The notes under the pieces are model-generated. The model made no database searches. It worked only from the letters and a program-made list of their open reading frames with translations, and was not told the origin of the DNA. A program made the translations under genes and the position numbers. A stretch of DNA of 64,000 nt from Alteraquisediminimonas sediminicola (lineage in GTDB: Bacteria > Pseudomonadota > Alphaproteobacteria > Sphingomonadales > Sphingomonadaceae), in assembly GCF_019740335.1 (NCBI RefSeq), contig NZ_JAHXZS010000001.1:1-64000 (forward strand), in the 5' to 3' direction. This document shows positions 16,952 through 25,730 of the stretch, one piece after another (the stretch's first letter is position 1; each line of letters starts with the position of its first letter).

Positions 16952-17752
16952 ATGGCGCTGACAATTTATCCTTTGAACCCGGCTTATGGGACTGGCGTCT
17001 TTCGTCGTCGGCTACGGCTGGTTGGGGATGAAGTCAGCGTCACTGCGGTGTTGAATGACGATTTTCATTCGATGTGGTGTCGGATCGGCCATGATGGGAC
17101 AACGGTGCGCAGCGTCGAGGCCGACACAATCCGCATTCCCAAAACGACATGCCCCGGCGCGGTGGTGCCGTTGCAGGAACTGGTCGGCACTGCGTTGAAC
17201 AGCGATAGGAAATCCTTTTATGGGTCAGGGCGAGCGGGGCGTAATTGCACCCATTTGCTCGATCTTGCCCGGCTTGCGATCCAACGTGCCGGACGTGGGC
17301 GATTTACCCAGATTTTCGACATTGTGCTGCCGGATGCCGTTGACGATGATACCGTGGTGCAGCTTTTTATCGATGGCGTGCTGGCGTATGACTGGGCGCT
17401 GCATGAGGATGTGATTGTCGCACCTGCGGCATTTGCGGGTCGCCGCCTGTTTGCCGGCTTTGCCGAGTGGGCGGGGTCTCAATTCGAGGGCGATGCGCTT
17501 GATAGCGCGTTGATGATCCAAAAGGCGTATTTTGTGGCGCGTGGGCGCCGTTATATTTTCGATCAACAAGGGGCAGCGACCAGCTTGGAACCGGATAGGG
17601 AGGGACGTTGCTTTACTTTTTCCGAACCGCAATTTTCGGTGGCGCATGATATGATCGGTTATGTTCGGGATTATTCCAAGGGCTTGGGCGAGATATTGCC
17701 ACCGCATCTGCGTGCGCGTATTTTCACTTCTGTGAGCGAGAAATTATCATGA
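16952..17752 (+). CDS. DUF2889 domain protein
   Basis: 266 residues. VFRRRLRLVGDEVSVTAVLNDDFHSMWCRIGHDGTTVRSVEADTIRIPKTTCPGA and NCTHLLDLARLAIQRA match the pattern I recall for DUF2889, a family of unknown function often found in aromatic, alicyclic and lignin-monomer catabolic clusters. Conserved Cys and the NCTHL motif suggest a ligand or metal site. ATG 16952 lies 8 bases after the flavin reductase stop, and its end overlaps ribB by 4 bases. No function assigned. Confidence 0.8.
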   Translation: MALTIYPLNPAYGTGVFRRRLRLVGDEVSVTAVLNDDFHSMWCRIGHDGTTVRSVEADTIRIPKTTCPGAVVPLQELVGTALNSDRKSFYGSGRAGRNCTHLLDLARLAIQRAGRGRFTQIFDIVLPDAVDDDTVVQLFIDGVLAYDWALHEDVIVAPAAFAGRRLFAGFAEWAGSQFEGDALDSALMIQKAYFVARGRRYIFDQQGAATSLEPDREGRCFTFSEPQFSVAHDMIGYVRDYSKGLGEILPPHLRARIFTSVSEKLS

Positions 17753-18861
17753 CGACATCGGCCCTGTCCCCGATCGAAGAGATCATCGCAGATGCCCGCA
17801 ACGGCAAGCCCTATATTCTGGTCGATGCCGATGATCGGGAAAATGAAGGCGATGTGATCATCCCGGCACAATTCACCACGCCCGATATCATCAATTTCAT
17901 GGCCAAGCATGCGCGTGGCCTTATCTGTCTGGCGATCACCCAATCGCGCGCGACGGCGCTGAATTTGCGCCCGATGACGACCAATAATCAATCAGGCCAT
18001 GGCACGGCCTTTACGGTGTCGATCGAGGCACGTGACGGCGTGACCACCGGCATTTCGGCCCATGACCGCGCCCGGACGATCCTCATCGCCAGCGACCCCG
18101 CCAAGGGCGCGGACGATATTGTCACGCCCGGCCATGTGTTCCCGTTGATTGCGCGTGATGGCGGGGTGTTGGTGCGCGCCGGGCATACCGAGGCGGCGGT
18201 GGATATTTCCCGGCTGGCGGGCCTTGTCCCGGCCGGGGTGATTTGCGAGGTGATGAACCCGGATGGCAGCATGGCACGGTTGCCCGATCTGATCCCGTTC
18301 GCGAAAGAACATGGGATGAAGATCGGGGCGATTTCCGATTTGATCGCCTATCGCCGCCGGTCGGAGAAATTGGTCGAAAAAGTCGCGGATGCGCCGTTTG
18401 AATCCTATTTTGGCGCTGATTATCACATTCATGTCTATCGCAGCACCTTGGACGGCGGCGAACATCTGGCGCTGTCTCGCCATGTGATCACCCCGGAAGT
18501 GGAAACATTGGTCCGCGTCCATCAGGTCGATCTGACGGCGGATTTGCTTGGCTGGACGGCGGCGCATCGCGATTATGTGCCGCGTGCTTTGCGCAAGCTG
18601 GCCGCTTATGAAGGGCCTGCGGTCGCGGTGTTCGTGCAGGACCCCAATCCCCAATCCATCGCGGATCGGGTGAAGGGGGGGCGGCGCGATTATCATTTGC
18701 GCCATGGCTATCGCGATTATGGGATCGGCGCGCAGATATTGCAGGATCTGGGCGTGGGCCGGATGCGCCTGATGACATCGAGCACGGCCAAGCTGACAGC
18801 GCTGGAGGGCTTTGGCCTGATCGTGACGGGACGCGAGCCGCTGGATGATGAGCAGGGCTGA
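17749..18861 (+). CDS. ribB: 3,4-dihydroxy-2-butanone-4-phosphate synthase (RibB) with a degenerate GTP cyclohydrolase II-like domain
   Basis: 370 residues. The N-terminal ~205 residues are Rib[11 protein letters not shown] (acidic loop), [37 protein letters not shown] and [30 protein letters not shown]. The C-terminal part follows the RibA layout but lacks the zinc Cys cluster (C..D.....RCDC) of GTP cyclohydrolase II, so only the riboflavin-precursor synthase reaction is expected. Similar hybrid RibB proteins exist in alphaproteobacteria. Its coupling to the flavin reductase and DUF2889 genes suggests extra flavin supply for the monooxygenases (inference). Confidence 0.9.
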   Translation: MTTSALSPIEEIIADARNGKPYILVDADDRENEGDVIIPAQFTTPDIINFMAKHARGLICLAITQSRATALNLRPMTTNNQSGHGTAFTVSIEARDGVTTGISAHDRARTILIASDPAKGADDIVTPGHVFPLIARDGGVLVRAGHTEAAVDISRLAGLVPAGVICEVMNPDGSMARLPDLIPFAKEHGMKIGAISDLIAYRRRSEKLVEKVADAPFESYFGADYHIHVYRSTLDGGEHLALSRHVITPEVETLVRVHQVDLTADLLGWTAAHRDYVPRALRKLAAYEGPAVAVFVQDPNPQSIADRVKGGRRDYHLRHGYRDYGIGAQILQDLGVGRMRLMTSSTAKLTALEGFGLIVTGREPLDDEQG

Positions 18862-18913
18862 ATGATCCGGGCTTGAACCGCATCAGGACCAACTCCCCAA
18901 TGAAAATATAGGC

Positions 18914-18948
18914 AAAAAAATGGGGAGGCACCATGCGGTGGCCTCCCC
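18914..18948 (-). terminator. Intrinsic terminator for the minus-strand pilin unit
   Basis: On the minus strand, GGGGAGGC...GCCTCCCC (18948-18922, extended by ACC/GGT) is followed by A and seven T (18920-18914 read as T on this strand), a textbook rho-independent terminator. It lies ~185 bases beyond the Flp pilin stop, leaving a long 3' UTR. Confidence 0.75.
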
Positions 18949-19131
18949 AGATTATTGGAACATCATATATCGTTGAAGCAGGGTTGGTTTGGGAACCAGA
19001 AGTTGGACGCCATTGTGTTGGGATCAACCGGAGCAAAAAAGGCCTAGGTCGATCCCGCCCGGAAAGAGTCCGGCCGGGCTGGTTAATCCGCCGATGCTGC
19101 GACGTTGTCGTCAGCAACGGTGAACGGAAAA

Positions 19132-19299
19132 TCAGTTCTGCGCCAGCTTTTGCGAGACGTTGTTGAACGTACCCGACAAATTATTGCCCAGGCTCTGCAT
19201 CGCGCTGATCGCTGCCACTGAAATCAGGGCGCAGATCAGGCCATATTCAATCGCGGTGGCGCCCTTGTTGTTCTTCAGAAAATTGCGGATCGTCTTCAT
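19132..19299 (-). CDS. Flp/Fap-type pilin subunit (55 aa)
   Basis: Found by reading the minus strand; the product has 55 residues. It starts MKTIRNFLKNNKG, with prepilin cleavage after Gly, followed by ATAIEYGLICALISVAAISAM. Glu5 and Tyr6 of the mature protein and the hydrophobic helix are the hallmarks of Flp pilins processed by a TadV/CpaA-type peptidase. AGGGGTG lies before ATG 19299. No tad/cpa assembly genes are in the window, so assembly genes must be elsewhere. The gene stands alone between the catabolic island and an exporter, with its own terminator downstream. Confidence 0.9.
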   Translation of the reverse strand: MKTIRNFLKNNKGATAIEYGLICALISVAAISAMQSLGNNLSGTFNNVSQKLAQN

Positions 19300-19625
19300 G
19301 ATACACCCCTAATGATGATGTTGATTGTTGAACTTTATGCGGTAACTTTTAATTGATGCTGCAATAATTATTAAATAATGCGAGGCAGGTTACTGAAAGG
19401 TTAATTTCAACCTTAATCTGAAGCCAGATTGAAGTGGATTTCATTTCAATTAGACTTTATTATTCAACCACTTTGATGTTGAATGTTGCCATATTGAAAT
19501 CGTTATACTTCGGGATATGTGTGGGCAGTGAGAGGGCGTTACAGTCGATGTGGCGCACTATGTTGATTGCCTATCAATAGACTGAACCCAGCAAGTTCAA
19601 TTCGACGGGGCGTTTCGGTTCGACT
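19300..19625. other. AT-rich intergenic region between the Flp pilin and the MFS gene
   Basis: No gene is seen in these 326 bases. The half next to the pilin is clearly AT-rich and carries inverted repeats: AAGGTT/AACCTT at 19397-19414 and TTCAAC...GTTGAA near 19457-19477. It probably holds the two divergent promoters; the repeats could bind regulators. Confidence 0.5.
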
Positions 19626-21233
19626 ATGAACCTCTTTAATATGGGAACGCCGAGTTCGCCCAGATTTGGGTCAGATGATAATGATAGGTTGGGCATGAGC
19701 GGGGATCAGGCGGTACCGGATAAGGAAGAACGCGCGGATTTGTTCGCGTGGCTGGCGGTGGCAGCCGGGGCGTTGGGCGCGTTGATGGCCTCGCTCGACA
19801 TTGCGATCATCAATTCCGCTTTGCCCGCCATTCAGGGCGAAATCGGGGCGAGCGGCAGCGATGGGACTTGGATCGGGACGTCATTCCTGATTGCCGAGAT
19901 CATTTCGATTATCTTGAGCGGCTGGCTGGAGCGCTTGCTCGGGCTGCGGCGCTTGTTATTGATCGCATCCACTATGTTCACGGCTTTTTCCATGCTGTGC
20001 GGCATAGCGAACAGTCTCGATATGATGATTTTGGGCCGGATCGGGCAAGGGCTGTTCGGCGGCGTGCTGATTCCGACCGCGATGGCGATTGTTTCGACGC
20101 GCCTGCCGCCGAGCCAGCGCGCGATCGGTTTTGCGTTGTTCAGCATCACGGTGATGTTGGGGCCGGTGTTGGGACCGCTTGTAGGCGGCTTGTTGGCCGA
20201 GCATATGAGCTGGCGCTACAGCTTCTTCATCAACTTGCCGGTCGGCATCGTGCTGGTGATCCTGATTTTAACCGGGCTTGCGCCGACGAAAGCGCGTTAT
20301 GATTTGTTGCTCAGTGCCGATTGGGTGGGGATATTCGGGCTGGCGATCGGCCTGGGCGCGCTGACTTTTGTGCTGGAAGATGGCCAGCGCGAAATGTGGT
20401 TTGAATCGCCGCTTATTCGTCTTCTCAGCCTTGTTGCCGCGCTCGGTTTCGCGATGGTCGCTTATGGGCAGTTACGGGCCAAGACACCGGCGGTCGCCTT
20501 GTATCTGCTGCGTCGTCCGCAGTTTTTGAACTCGATTTTATTGAGCGTCCTGTCGGGAATCGGCTTGTTCGGCACTTTGTATCTCACGCCGCAGTTTTTG
20601 GGCCTGATCGCGGGCTATAATTCGGCGGAGGTGGGCTATGTCGTGCTGTTGAACGGGGTGCCGTTCCTGCTGCTGTCGCCTGTGTTTCCGTTGTTGATGC
20701 GGACGGTCGATATCCGGATTTTGATCACGAGCGGCGTAATGTGCCTGATCGCCAGTTCATTGTTGGCGGCGGGGCTGACGCCGGATTCTGCCGGGTCGTT
20801 TTTCATCATGCCGCAATTGTTGATGAGCATGGGGATGTTTCTCACCATGGCATTTCTAAGTCAGGTCGTGGTGATGTCGGTGGAGGATGAGATTGTCGAT
20901 GATGCGTCCGCCATTTTCAATTGCGCCCGCAATTTGGGCGGATCGGTGGGGCTGGCGCTGATTGCGACGATGTTGGATCGGCGGCAGTCACTGCATTTGG
21001 CGCGGCTATCGGAATCGATCACCCAAAGCGCCGCGCAGGGGCAGGCGCTGTTGATGAATGATGGCGGCGGGCAGGTGCCGATTGCATTGATGTCACAGGC
21101 TTTTGCCCGTCAGGCTGCGGTGATGGCGTTTAGCGATATTTACCTGATATTGGGCGGGTTGATGATGCTGGCGGTGCCGTTGGCGCTTATGGTCAAGCCG
21201 ATCAAGCATCATGGCCCATTGGTGATGCATTAA
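19626..21233 (+). CDS. MFS efflux transporter, DHA2 (EmrB/QacA) family
   Basis: 535 residues with about 14 predicted membrane helices. The first helix has ASLDIAIINSALPAI (typical DHA2 motif D1), GRIGQGLFGG is present, and motif C appears as GPVLGPLVGGLLAEHMSWRYSFFINLPVGI. These proton-driven antiporters export drugs and hydrophobic toxic compounds. No HlyD/EmrA adaptor gene is adjacent. An in-frame ATG at 19695 (MSGDQ) is an alternative start after the hydrophilic N-terminus. It converges on the GMC gene with a 4-base overlap of the stops. Confidence 0.88.
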   Translation: MNLFNMGTPSSPRFGSDDNDRLGMSGDQAVPDKEERADLFAWLAVAAGALGALMASLDIAIINSALPAIQGEIGASGSDGTWIGTSFLIAEIISIILSGWLERLLGLRRLLLIASTMFTAFSMLCGIANSLDMMILGRIGQGLFGGVLIPTAMAIVSTRLPPSQRAIGFALFSITVMLGPVLGPLVGGLLAEHMSWRYSFFINLPVGIVLVILILTGLAPTKARYDLLLSADWVGIFGLAIGLGALTFVLEDGQREMWFESPLIRLLSLVAALGFAMVAYGQLRAKTPAVALYLLRRPQFLNSILLSVLSGIGLFGTLYLTPQFLGLIAGYNSAEVGYVVLLNGVPFLLLSPVFPLLMRTVDIRILITSGVMCLIASSLLAAGLTPDSAGSFFIMPQLLMSMGMFLTMAFLSQVVVMSVEDEIVDDASAIFNCARNLGGSVGLALIATMLDRRQSLHLARLSESITQSAAQGQALLMNDGGGQVPIALMSQAFARQAAVMAFSDIYLILGGLMMLAVPLALMVKPIKHHGPLVMH

Positions 21234-22852
21234 CGGCGCGTCAGGCGATCAGCGCGGATCATATGGGCGGCGCGTTCGGCGATCATCAGGGTCGGCGAGC
21301 TGGTATTGCCGGAGGTGATGCGCGGCATGATCGATGCGTCCGCGATCCGTAAGCCCTCAATCCCGCGCACGCGCAGGCTGGGATCGGTAACGGCCATCGG
21401 ATCATCGGCGCGCCCCATCTGGCAGGTGCCGACCGGGTGGAAGATGGTGGTGCCGACCTTGCCCGCCGCATAAGCAAGCTGTTCATCCGTGGTGAATTCG
21501 GCCCCCGGCAGATATTCCACCGGCTGAAAAGGTGTGAGTGCCGGTTGCGATACGATCTTTCGCGTCAGCCGCAGCGCCTTGGCGGCCTTGATCCGGTCGG
21601 CTTCGTGGCTGAGATAGCAAGGCGCGATTCTCGGCGCGCTGTGCGGGTCGGTATCGCGGATAGTGACATGGCCGCGCGATTGCGGGCGCAGGTCGCAGAT
21701 GCTGGCGGTGAAGGCCGGGAAATTGTGCAAGGGCTCGCCAAATTTTTCCAGCGACAAGGGCTGGACATGATATTCGAGATCCGGCGAGACAATGTCGGGA
21801 TCGGATTTGGCGAATGCGCCCAATTGGCTGGGGGCCATGCTGAGCGGGCCGCGCCGGAACAGGGCATATTCAAGCCCCATCATGGCCTTGCCCCATAGGC
21901 TGTGGACTTGGGTGTTGAGGGTGTTGATACCCTGCAATTTATAGATGCTGCGGAGCTGGAGATGGTCCTGCAAATTCTGGCCGACGCCGGGCAGGGCGTG
22001 CGCGACTTCAACGCCCAAAGACCGTAGCAGCGCCGGATCGCCAATGCCTGACCGTTGCAGGATCGCGGGCGAGCCGATTGCACCCGCGCTCAAGATAGTT
22101 TCAAGCCTGGCAGAGGCCGTGCAGGCGCGATTGCCCTGTTGGAATGCAACGCCGGTGACTTTGCGCCCCTGCATCAATAGCCGGTCCGTCAGCGCCCCGG
22201 TCACGATCTTCAGATTGGGGCGGTGGCGGATGGGGTCGATAAAGCCACGCACGCTCGACCAGCGGGTGCCGCGCTTCTGGTTGACATGGAACATGCCGAC
22301 GCCTTGATTGTCGCCCTGATTGAAATCATCGGTTGGGTTGATGCCTGCCTGTGTCGCCGCCTCGGCAAAACGGTCGAGTATGTCCCAGCGCAGCCGTTGC
22401 TGCTCCACCCGCCATTCGCCGCCCGTACGATGGTGGTTGTTCTCACCGCCTTGGAAATCCTCCATGCCGAGGAATAGCGGGCGTACCGCATCCCAGCGCC
22501 ATTGATGATCGCCGGTCAATGCGGCCCATTGGTCATAATCCTGCGCCTGACCGCGCAGATACAGCATGCCGTTGATCAGGGTGCAGCCGCCCAAACCCTT
22601 GCCCCGAGCATAGATGATCGAACGGCCATTCAGGCCCGGTTCCGGCTCGGTCGTGTAGCACCAATCGGTGCGCGGATTGTTGATGCAATAGATGTAGCCA
22701 ATCGGGATTTTGGTCCAGATCCAGCGTTCGTCATTGCCCGCCTCCAGCAACAAGACACTGACGTCTGGATCGGCGGACAGGCGGTTGGCCAGCACACAGC
22801 CCGCAGCACCACCGCCGATGACGATATAATCAAATGTTCCAAAATCAGTCAT
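21230..22852 (-). CDS. GMC-family FAD oxidoreductase (choline/alcohol dehydrogenase-like)
   Basis: 540 residues. The FAD dinucleotide motif DYIVIGGGAAGCVLANRLS is at the N-terminus; GMC signatures follow: ARGKGLGGCTLINGMLYLRG and AGAIGSPAILQRSGIGD. The C-terminal FHPVGTCQMG and SGNTSSPT supply the active-site His and Asn. Such enzymes oxidise primary alcohols (choline, medium-chain or aromatic alcohols) and pass electrons to the respiratory chain. Its ATG overlaps the stop of the upstream helicase gene (ATGA), so it is translated from the same message although the functions look unrelated. Confidence 0.9.
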   Translation of the reverse strand: MTDFGTFDYIVIGGGAAGCVLANRLSADPDVSVLLLEAGNDERWIWTKIPIGYIYCINNPRTDWCYTTEPEPGLNGRSIIYARGKGLGGCTLINGMLYLRGQAQDYDQWAALTGDHQWRWDAVRPLFLGMEDFQGGENNHHRTGGEWRVEQQRLRWDILDRFAEAATQAGINPTDDFNQGDNQGVGMFHVNQKRGTRWSSVRGFIDPIRHRPNLKIVTGALTDRLLMQGRKVTGVAFQQGNRACTASARLETILSAGAIGSPAILQRSGIGDPALLRSLGVEVAHALPGVGQNLQDHLQLRSIYKLQGINTLNTQVHSLWGKAMMGLEYALFRRGPLSMAPSQLGAFAKSDPDIVSPDLEYHVQPLSLEKFGEPLHNFPAFTASICDLRPQSRGHVTIRDTDPHSAPRIAPCYLSHEADRIKAAKALRLTRKIVSQPALTPFQPVEYLPGAEFTTDEQLAYAAGKVGTTIFHPVGTCQMGRADDPMAVTDPSLRVRGIEGLRIADASIMPRITSGNTSSPTLMIAERAAHMIRADRLTRR

Positions 22853-25371
22853 TTGCGGGCCATTCTATCAATATTGTGCCAAGAAGCGAGCGCGGCAAAG
22901 GCGGGATTGGTCGGACGTTCTATCGGGCGTTGTTTCGGGCGGCCTCGCCAGCGATATTGCGGCTGGGCCTCATTGCCGGTCGCGACAAAACCAAGCGCGC
23001 GCATGATCCGGGCAAAGGTCGCCGTCCCGATGCCAAGCGAGGTCGCTAAGGCCATATCTGGCAGATAATCGCGCGACTGGCCACGCGCGTCATGCACCGA
23101 CCGGGCGATTTTTTCGACAAGATCGATCCGCAGCATCTGATCGCCAAAGCGGCGATAACCGGCCAGCGCCGCCGCTGCGTCAAGCGCGGGGCTGGGTTTA
23201 TCCAACAGGCCAAGGCCCGCCATTGGCAACGGCGGCATCGGCAGGTTTTCGCGGATATGATGGAGCGCGAGCCGCAGGCTTGCCGCGCCCGGTTTCAGCA
23301 GCATCGGGTGAAACAGATCGAGCGCCCCGATCTCCAACCCGATGCGGCGCAAATGATGGCGTTCCTGCCGGTCCAGATGATGGAGCGCCGTCTCCACCTC
23401 ATGTCGCGAGATGATGCCCCCATTGGCGACAATCTGGGCCAAGAGCGCGCGTAAATTCGGCGAGGTTGCTTCATGGCTTGCCATATCGGCTAGGCGGAGG
23501 AGCGGGCGCAATTGTCCGGCGATGCGGTGGTGCAGCCAGCGTTCGAGCCGTTCCATCACCGCTTTGCGCGGGGTGGGGGGCAGGCTGGCAATCGTCGGGT
23601 CGGGGGCGAATTGCGGGTGCAGCAGATCCTTGCCGGGCTTGAACCCGATAATGTCCTGTCCGCGCCAATAGAGCGTGATCGGCGCGCCCGCGACCAATGA
23701 CAGGCTGAATTGATCGTCGGGCGCTTCTGCCAGCGCCTGCGCCCGGCGTTCCAATTCACGCGGGAGGTGATGTTCTGCCGCCGCGAGCAGCATCTTGCGG
23801 TCGCCGCGCCGGGCATCGCCATCGACGGTAAAGCGAAAGCCGTTCAAGTGGCCGATCATCTCATCTTCGACGGTGACTTGGCCATCTGTCGCCACCTGCA
23901 CATCGAGCAAGCGCCGATCGCGCCCGACCGAGCGCATCAGGACCATCGTGCGCCGATCGACAAAGCGTTCGGTCAATCTTTGGTGCAGGGCATCGGACAG
24001 GCGCTCTTCCAGCGCCATCGTCTGGATCGCCCATTGTCCGGGCAGCGCCAGCCAATCGGGGCGCTGGGCGATATAGGCCAATGTCCGCACACCCGCGAGC
24101 CGCGATGCCAGCCGGTCGACATCGCCGCCGACCTGATCCAGTCGCGCGAGTTCGCGGGCGAACCAATCCTCGGCAATCGGGCCATGCACGCGTTGCAGGA
24201 ATAATTGCGCGACCAATTGGGCGTGATAGCTTGGCCCAACCTTGCGGAAATCGGGCAGGCCGCACAATTCCCATAATAAGGACACGGCGCGCGCGCCCTT
24301 GGCCTTGTCTCGAATGTCGTGATGGGCGGCGAGTTGACGCAGCACGGCAAGGTCCACCGCCTCGGGGGCGGCCCGTAGCATCGGTTCATCTGGCACCTCT
24401 TCCAACGAGGCGATGAGATTATCGAGCGTGGAAAAATCCGGCTCGGCATTGCGCCACAGCAGATGATCGAGCGGGGGGAAGCGGTGGTTCACGACCCGGT
24501 CGATTTCGGCTTCGGTCAATGTCAGATCATCACCCATGCCCCCCAGTACGCCAAATGTGCCGTCACGTTGATGGCGTCCGGCGCGGCCCGCGATTTGGGC
24601 GATTTCGCTGATCGCCAGCCGCCGTTGGCGCTTGCCGTCGAATTTCGACAGGCTGGCAAAGGCGATGTGCGAAACATCCATGTTGAGACCCATGCCAATC
24701 GCATCGGTGGCGACGAGATAATCGACCTCGCCCGCCTGAAACATGGCGACTTGTGCGTTGCGGGTGCGGGGCGACAATGCCCCCATCACCACCGCCGCGC
24801 CGCCACGGGTCCGGCGCAGCATTTCCGCCACGGCATAGACCTGCTCCACCGAAAAGGCGACGATGGCCGAACGCGCGGGCAGGCGGGAGAGCTTCATCGG
24901 CCCGGCATGGGTCAGTTGCGAAAAACGAGGGCGGGAGATGATCTCGGCATGGGGGATAAGGGCGCGGATGATCGGCTTCAGACTGTCCGAGCCAAGGATC
25001 ATCGTTTCTTCGCGACCACGGGCATATAGCAGTCGATCAGTAAAGACATGGCCGCGTTCCGGGTCGGTGCCGATCTGCGCTTCATCCAGCGCGACAAAGG
25101 CGACATCGCGGCTGATCGGCATGGATTCCACCGTGCAGAGCAACCAGCGTGCATTGGGCGGCATTATCTTTTCTTCGCCGGTGATCAGCCCGACATTGGC
25201 CGCGCCCTTGATCGCGACGACCCGATCATAAACCTCACGCGCGAGCAGTCGCAGCGGAAAGCCGATCATCCCGCTCGAATGGGCGCACAACCGCTCGATC
25301 GCAAGATGCGTCTTGCCGGTATTGGTCGGGCCGAGAACGGCGCGGACCACGTCCTGATCGGTGCGTTTCAT
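22849..25371 (-). CDS. SUV3-like superfamily 2 RNA/DNA helicase
   Basis: About 840 residues from ATG 25371. Walker A is LGPTNTGKTHLAIERL, the DEAD-like motif is VALDEAQIG, SAT is replaced by LGSDSLKP, motif V is VATDAIGMGLNMD and motif VI is QIAGRAGRHQRDG. This set is characteristic of the mitochondrial SUV3/alphaproteobacterial helicase family that unwinds RNA in degradation complexes. The C-terminal half is long and helical, rich in Arg, with no clear extra domain. The frame is open to 25491, but that start would overlap the small gene at 25382. Confidence 0.88.
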   Translation of the reverse strand: MKRTDQDVVRAVLGPTNTGKTHLAIERLCAHSSGMIGFPLRLLAREVYDRVVAIKGAANVGLITGEEKIMPPNARWLLCTVESMPISRDVAFVALDEAQIGTDPERGHVFTDRLLYARGREETMILGSDSLKPIIRALIPHAEIISRPRFSQLTHAGPMKLSRLPARSAIVAFSVEQVYAVAEMLRRTRGGAAVVMGALSPRTRNAQVAMFQAGEVDYLVATDAIGMGLNMDVSHIAFASLSKFDGKRQRRLAISEIAQIAGRAGRHQRDGTFGVLGGMGDDLTLTEAEIDRVVNHRFPPLDHLLWRNAEPDFSTLDNLIASLEEVPDEPMLRAAPEAVDLAVLRQLAAHHDIRDKAKGARAVSLLWELCGLPDFRKVGPSYHAQLVAQLFLQRVHGPIAEDWFARELARLDQVGGDVDRLASRLAGVRTLAYIAQRPDWLALPGQWAIQTMALEERLSDALHQRLTERFVDRRTMVLMRSVGRDRRLLDVQVATDGQVTVEDEMIGHLNGFRFTVDGDARRGDRKMLLAAAEHHLPRELERRAQALAEAPDDQFSLSLVAGAPITLYWRGQDIIGFKPGKDLLHPQFAPDPTIASLPPTPRKAVMERLERWLHHRIAGQLRPLLRLADMASHEATSPNLRALLAQIVANGGIISRHEVETALHHLDRQERHHLRRIGLEIGALDLFHPMLLKPGAASLRLALHHIRENLPMPPLPMAGLGLLDKPSPALDAAAALAGYRRFGDQMLRIDLVEKIARSVHDARGQSRDYLPDMALATSLGIGTATFARIMRALGFVATGNEAQPQYRWRGRPKQRPIERPTNPAFAALASWHNIDRMARK

Positions 25372-25381
25372 GGGTGATGGA

Positions 25382-25585
25382 TTATCCGCCGCCGCAACCG
25401 CAGCCGCGCCATACAGCCATTTTGTCAAGTTGGTCGAGTTCTTCCCACGGGCTGACCCCGCGTTCATAGACGGCGCGAAAGCTGCTGTCATCGCAGCCGA
25501 GCAACCAGTCTAGTTCGCGCATGCTGGCCAAATGGCGCAGTTCGATAAGCCATTCATCGAAACTGATTGTGGGCGGCGTGTCCAT
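25382..25585 (-). CDS. Small conserved-looking hypothetical protein (67 aa)
   Basis: 67 residues, acidic, Trp-rich (SFDEWLIELRHL, MRELDWLLGCDDSSFRAVYERGVSPWEELDQLDKMA), ending in a GCGCGGG tail. The stop is 10 bases before the helicase ATG, so it is likely the first gene of the helicase-GMC transcript. The pattern looks like a real globular protein rather than a shadow, because the helicase alternative start would need the opposite choice. Function unknown. Confidence 0.6.
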   Translation of the reverse strand: MDTPPTISFDEWLIELRHLASMRELDWLLGCDDSSFRAVYERGVSPWEELDQLDKMAVWRGCGCGGG

Positions 25586-25684
25586 ATCATGATGTTAATC
25601 TGTGCTGCGTGTCGGAGCAAGCACGCGCGATGGCCCAATATGCACTGAAGCCCATCAAATTTGAAGACTTGACGATCCATTAGT

Positions 25685-25705
25685 TTATAAATATCTAAAT
25701 TATAA
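25685..25705. promoter_or_regulatory. AT-rich palindromic site before the sulfur operon
   Basis: Two TTATAA elements (25685-25690 and 25700-25705), 15 bases apart start to start, lie in a very AT-rich stretch 26-46 bases before the operon start. BigR-type repressors of persulfide dioxygenase operons bind AT-rich palindromes at the promoter, so this is a candidate operator/-10 region. Confidence 0.45.
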
Positions 25706-25730
25706 CATGATCAGTCAAAGGGACTAATGA

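Noticed and set aside
18488-19117. 209-aa minus-strand ORF across ribB end and the terminator
   Set aside because: It runs through the strong intrinsic terminator and over ribB coding sequence; no domain.
19318-19335. TGTTGATTGTTGAA as another island operator
   Set aside because: It is a direct, not inverted, repeat of TGTTGA-like sequence and does not match the N4 palindrome.
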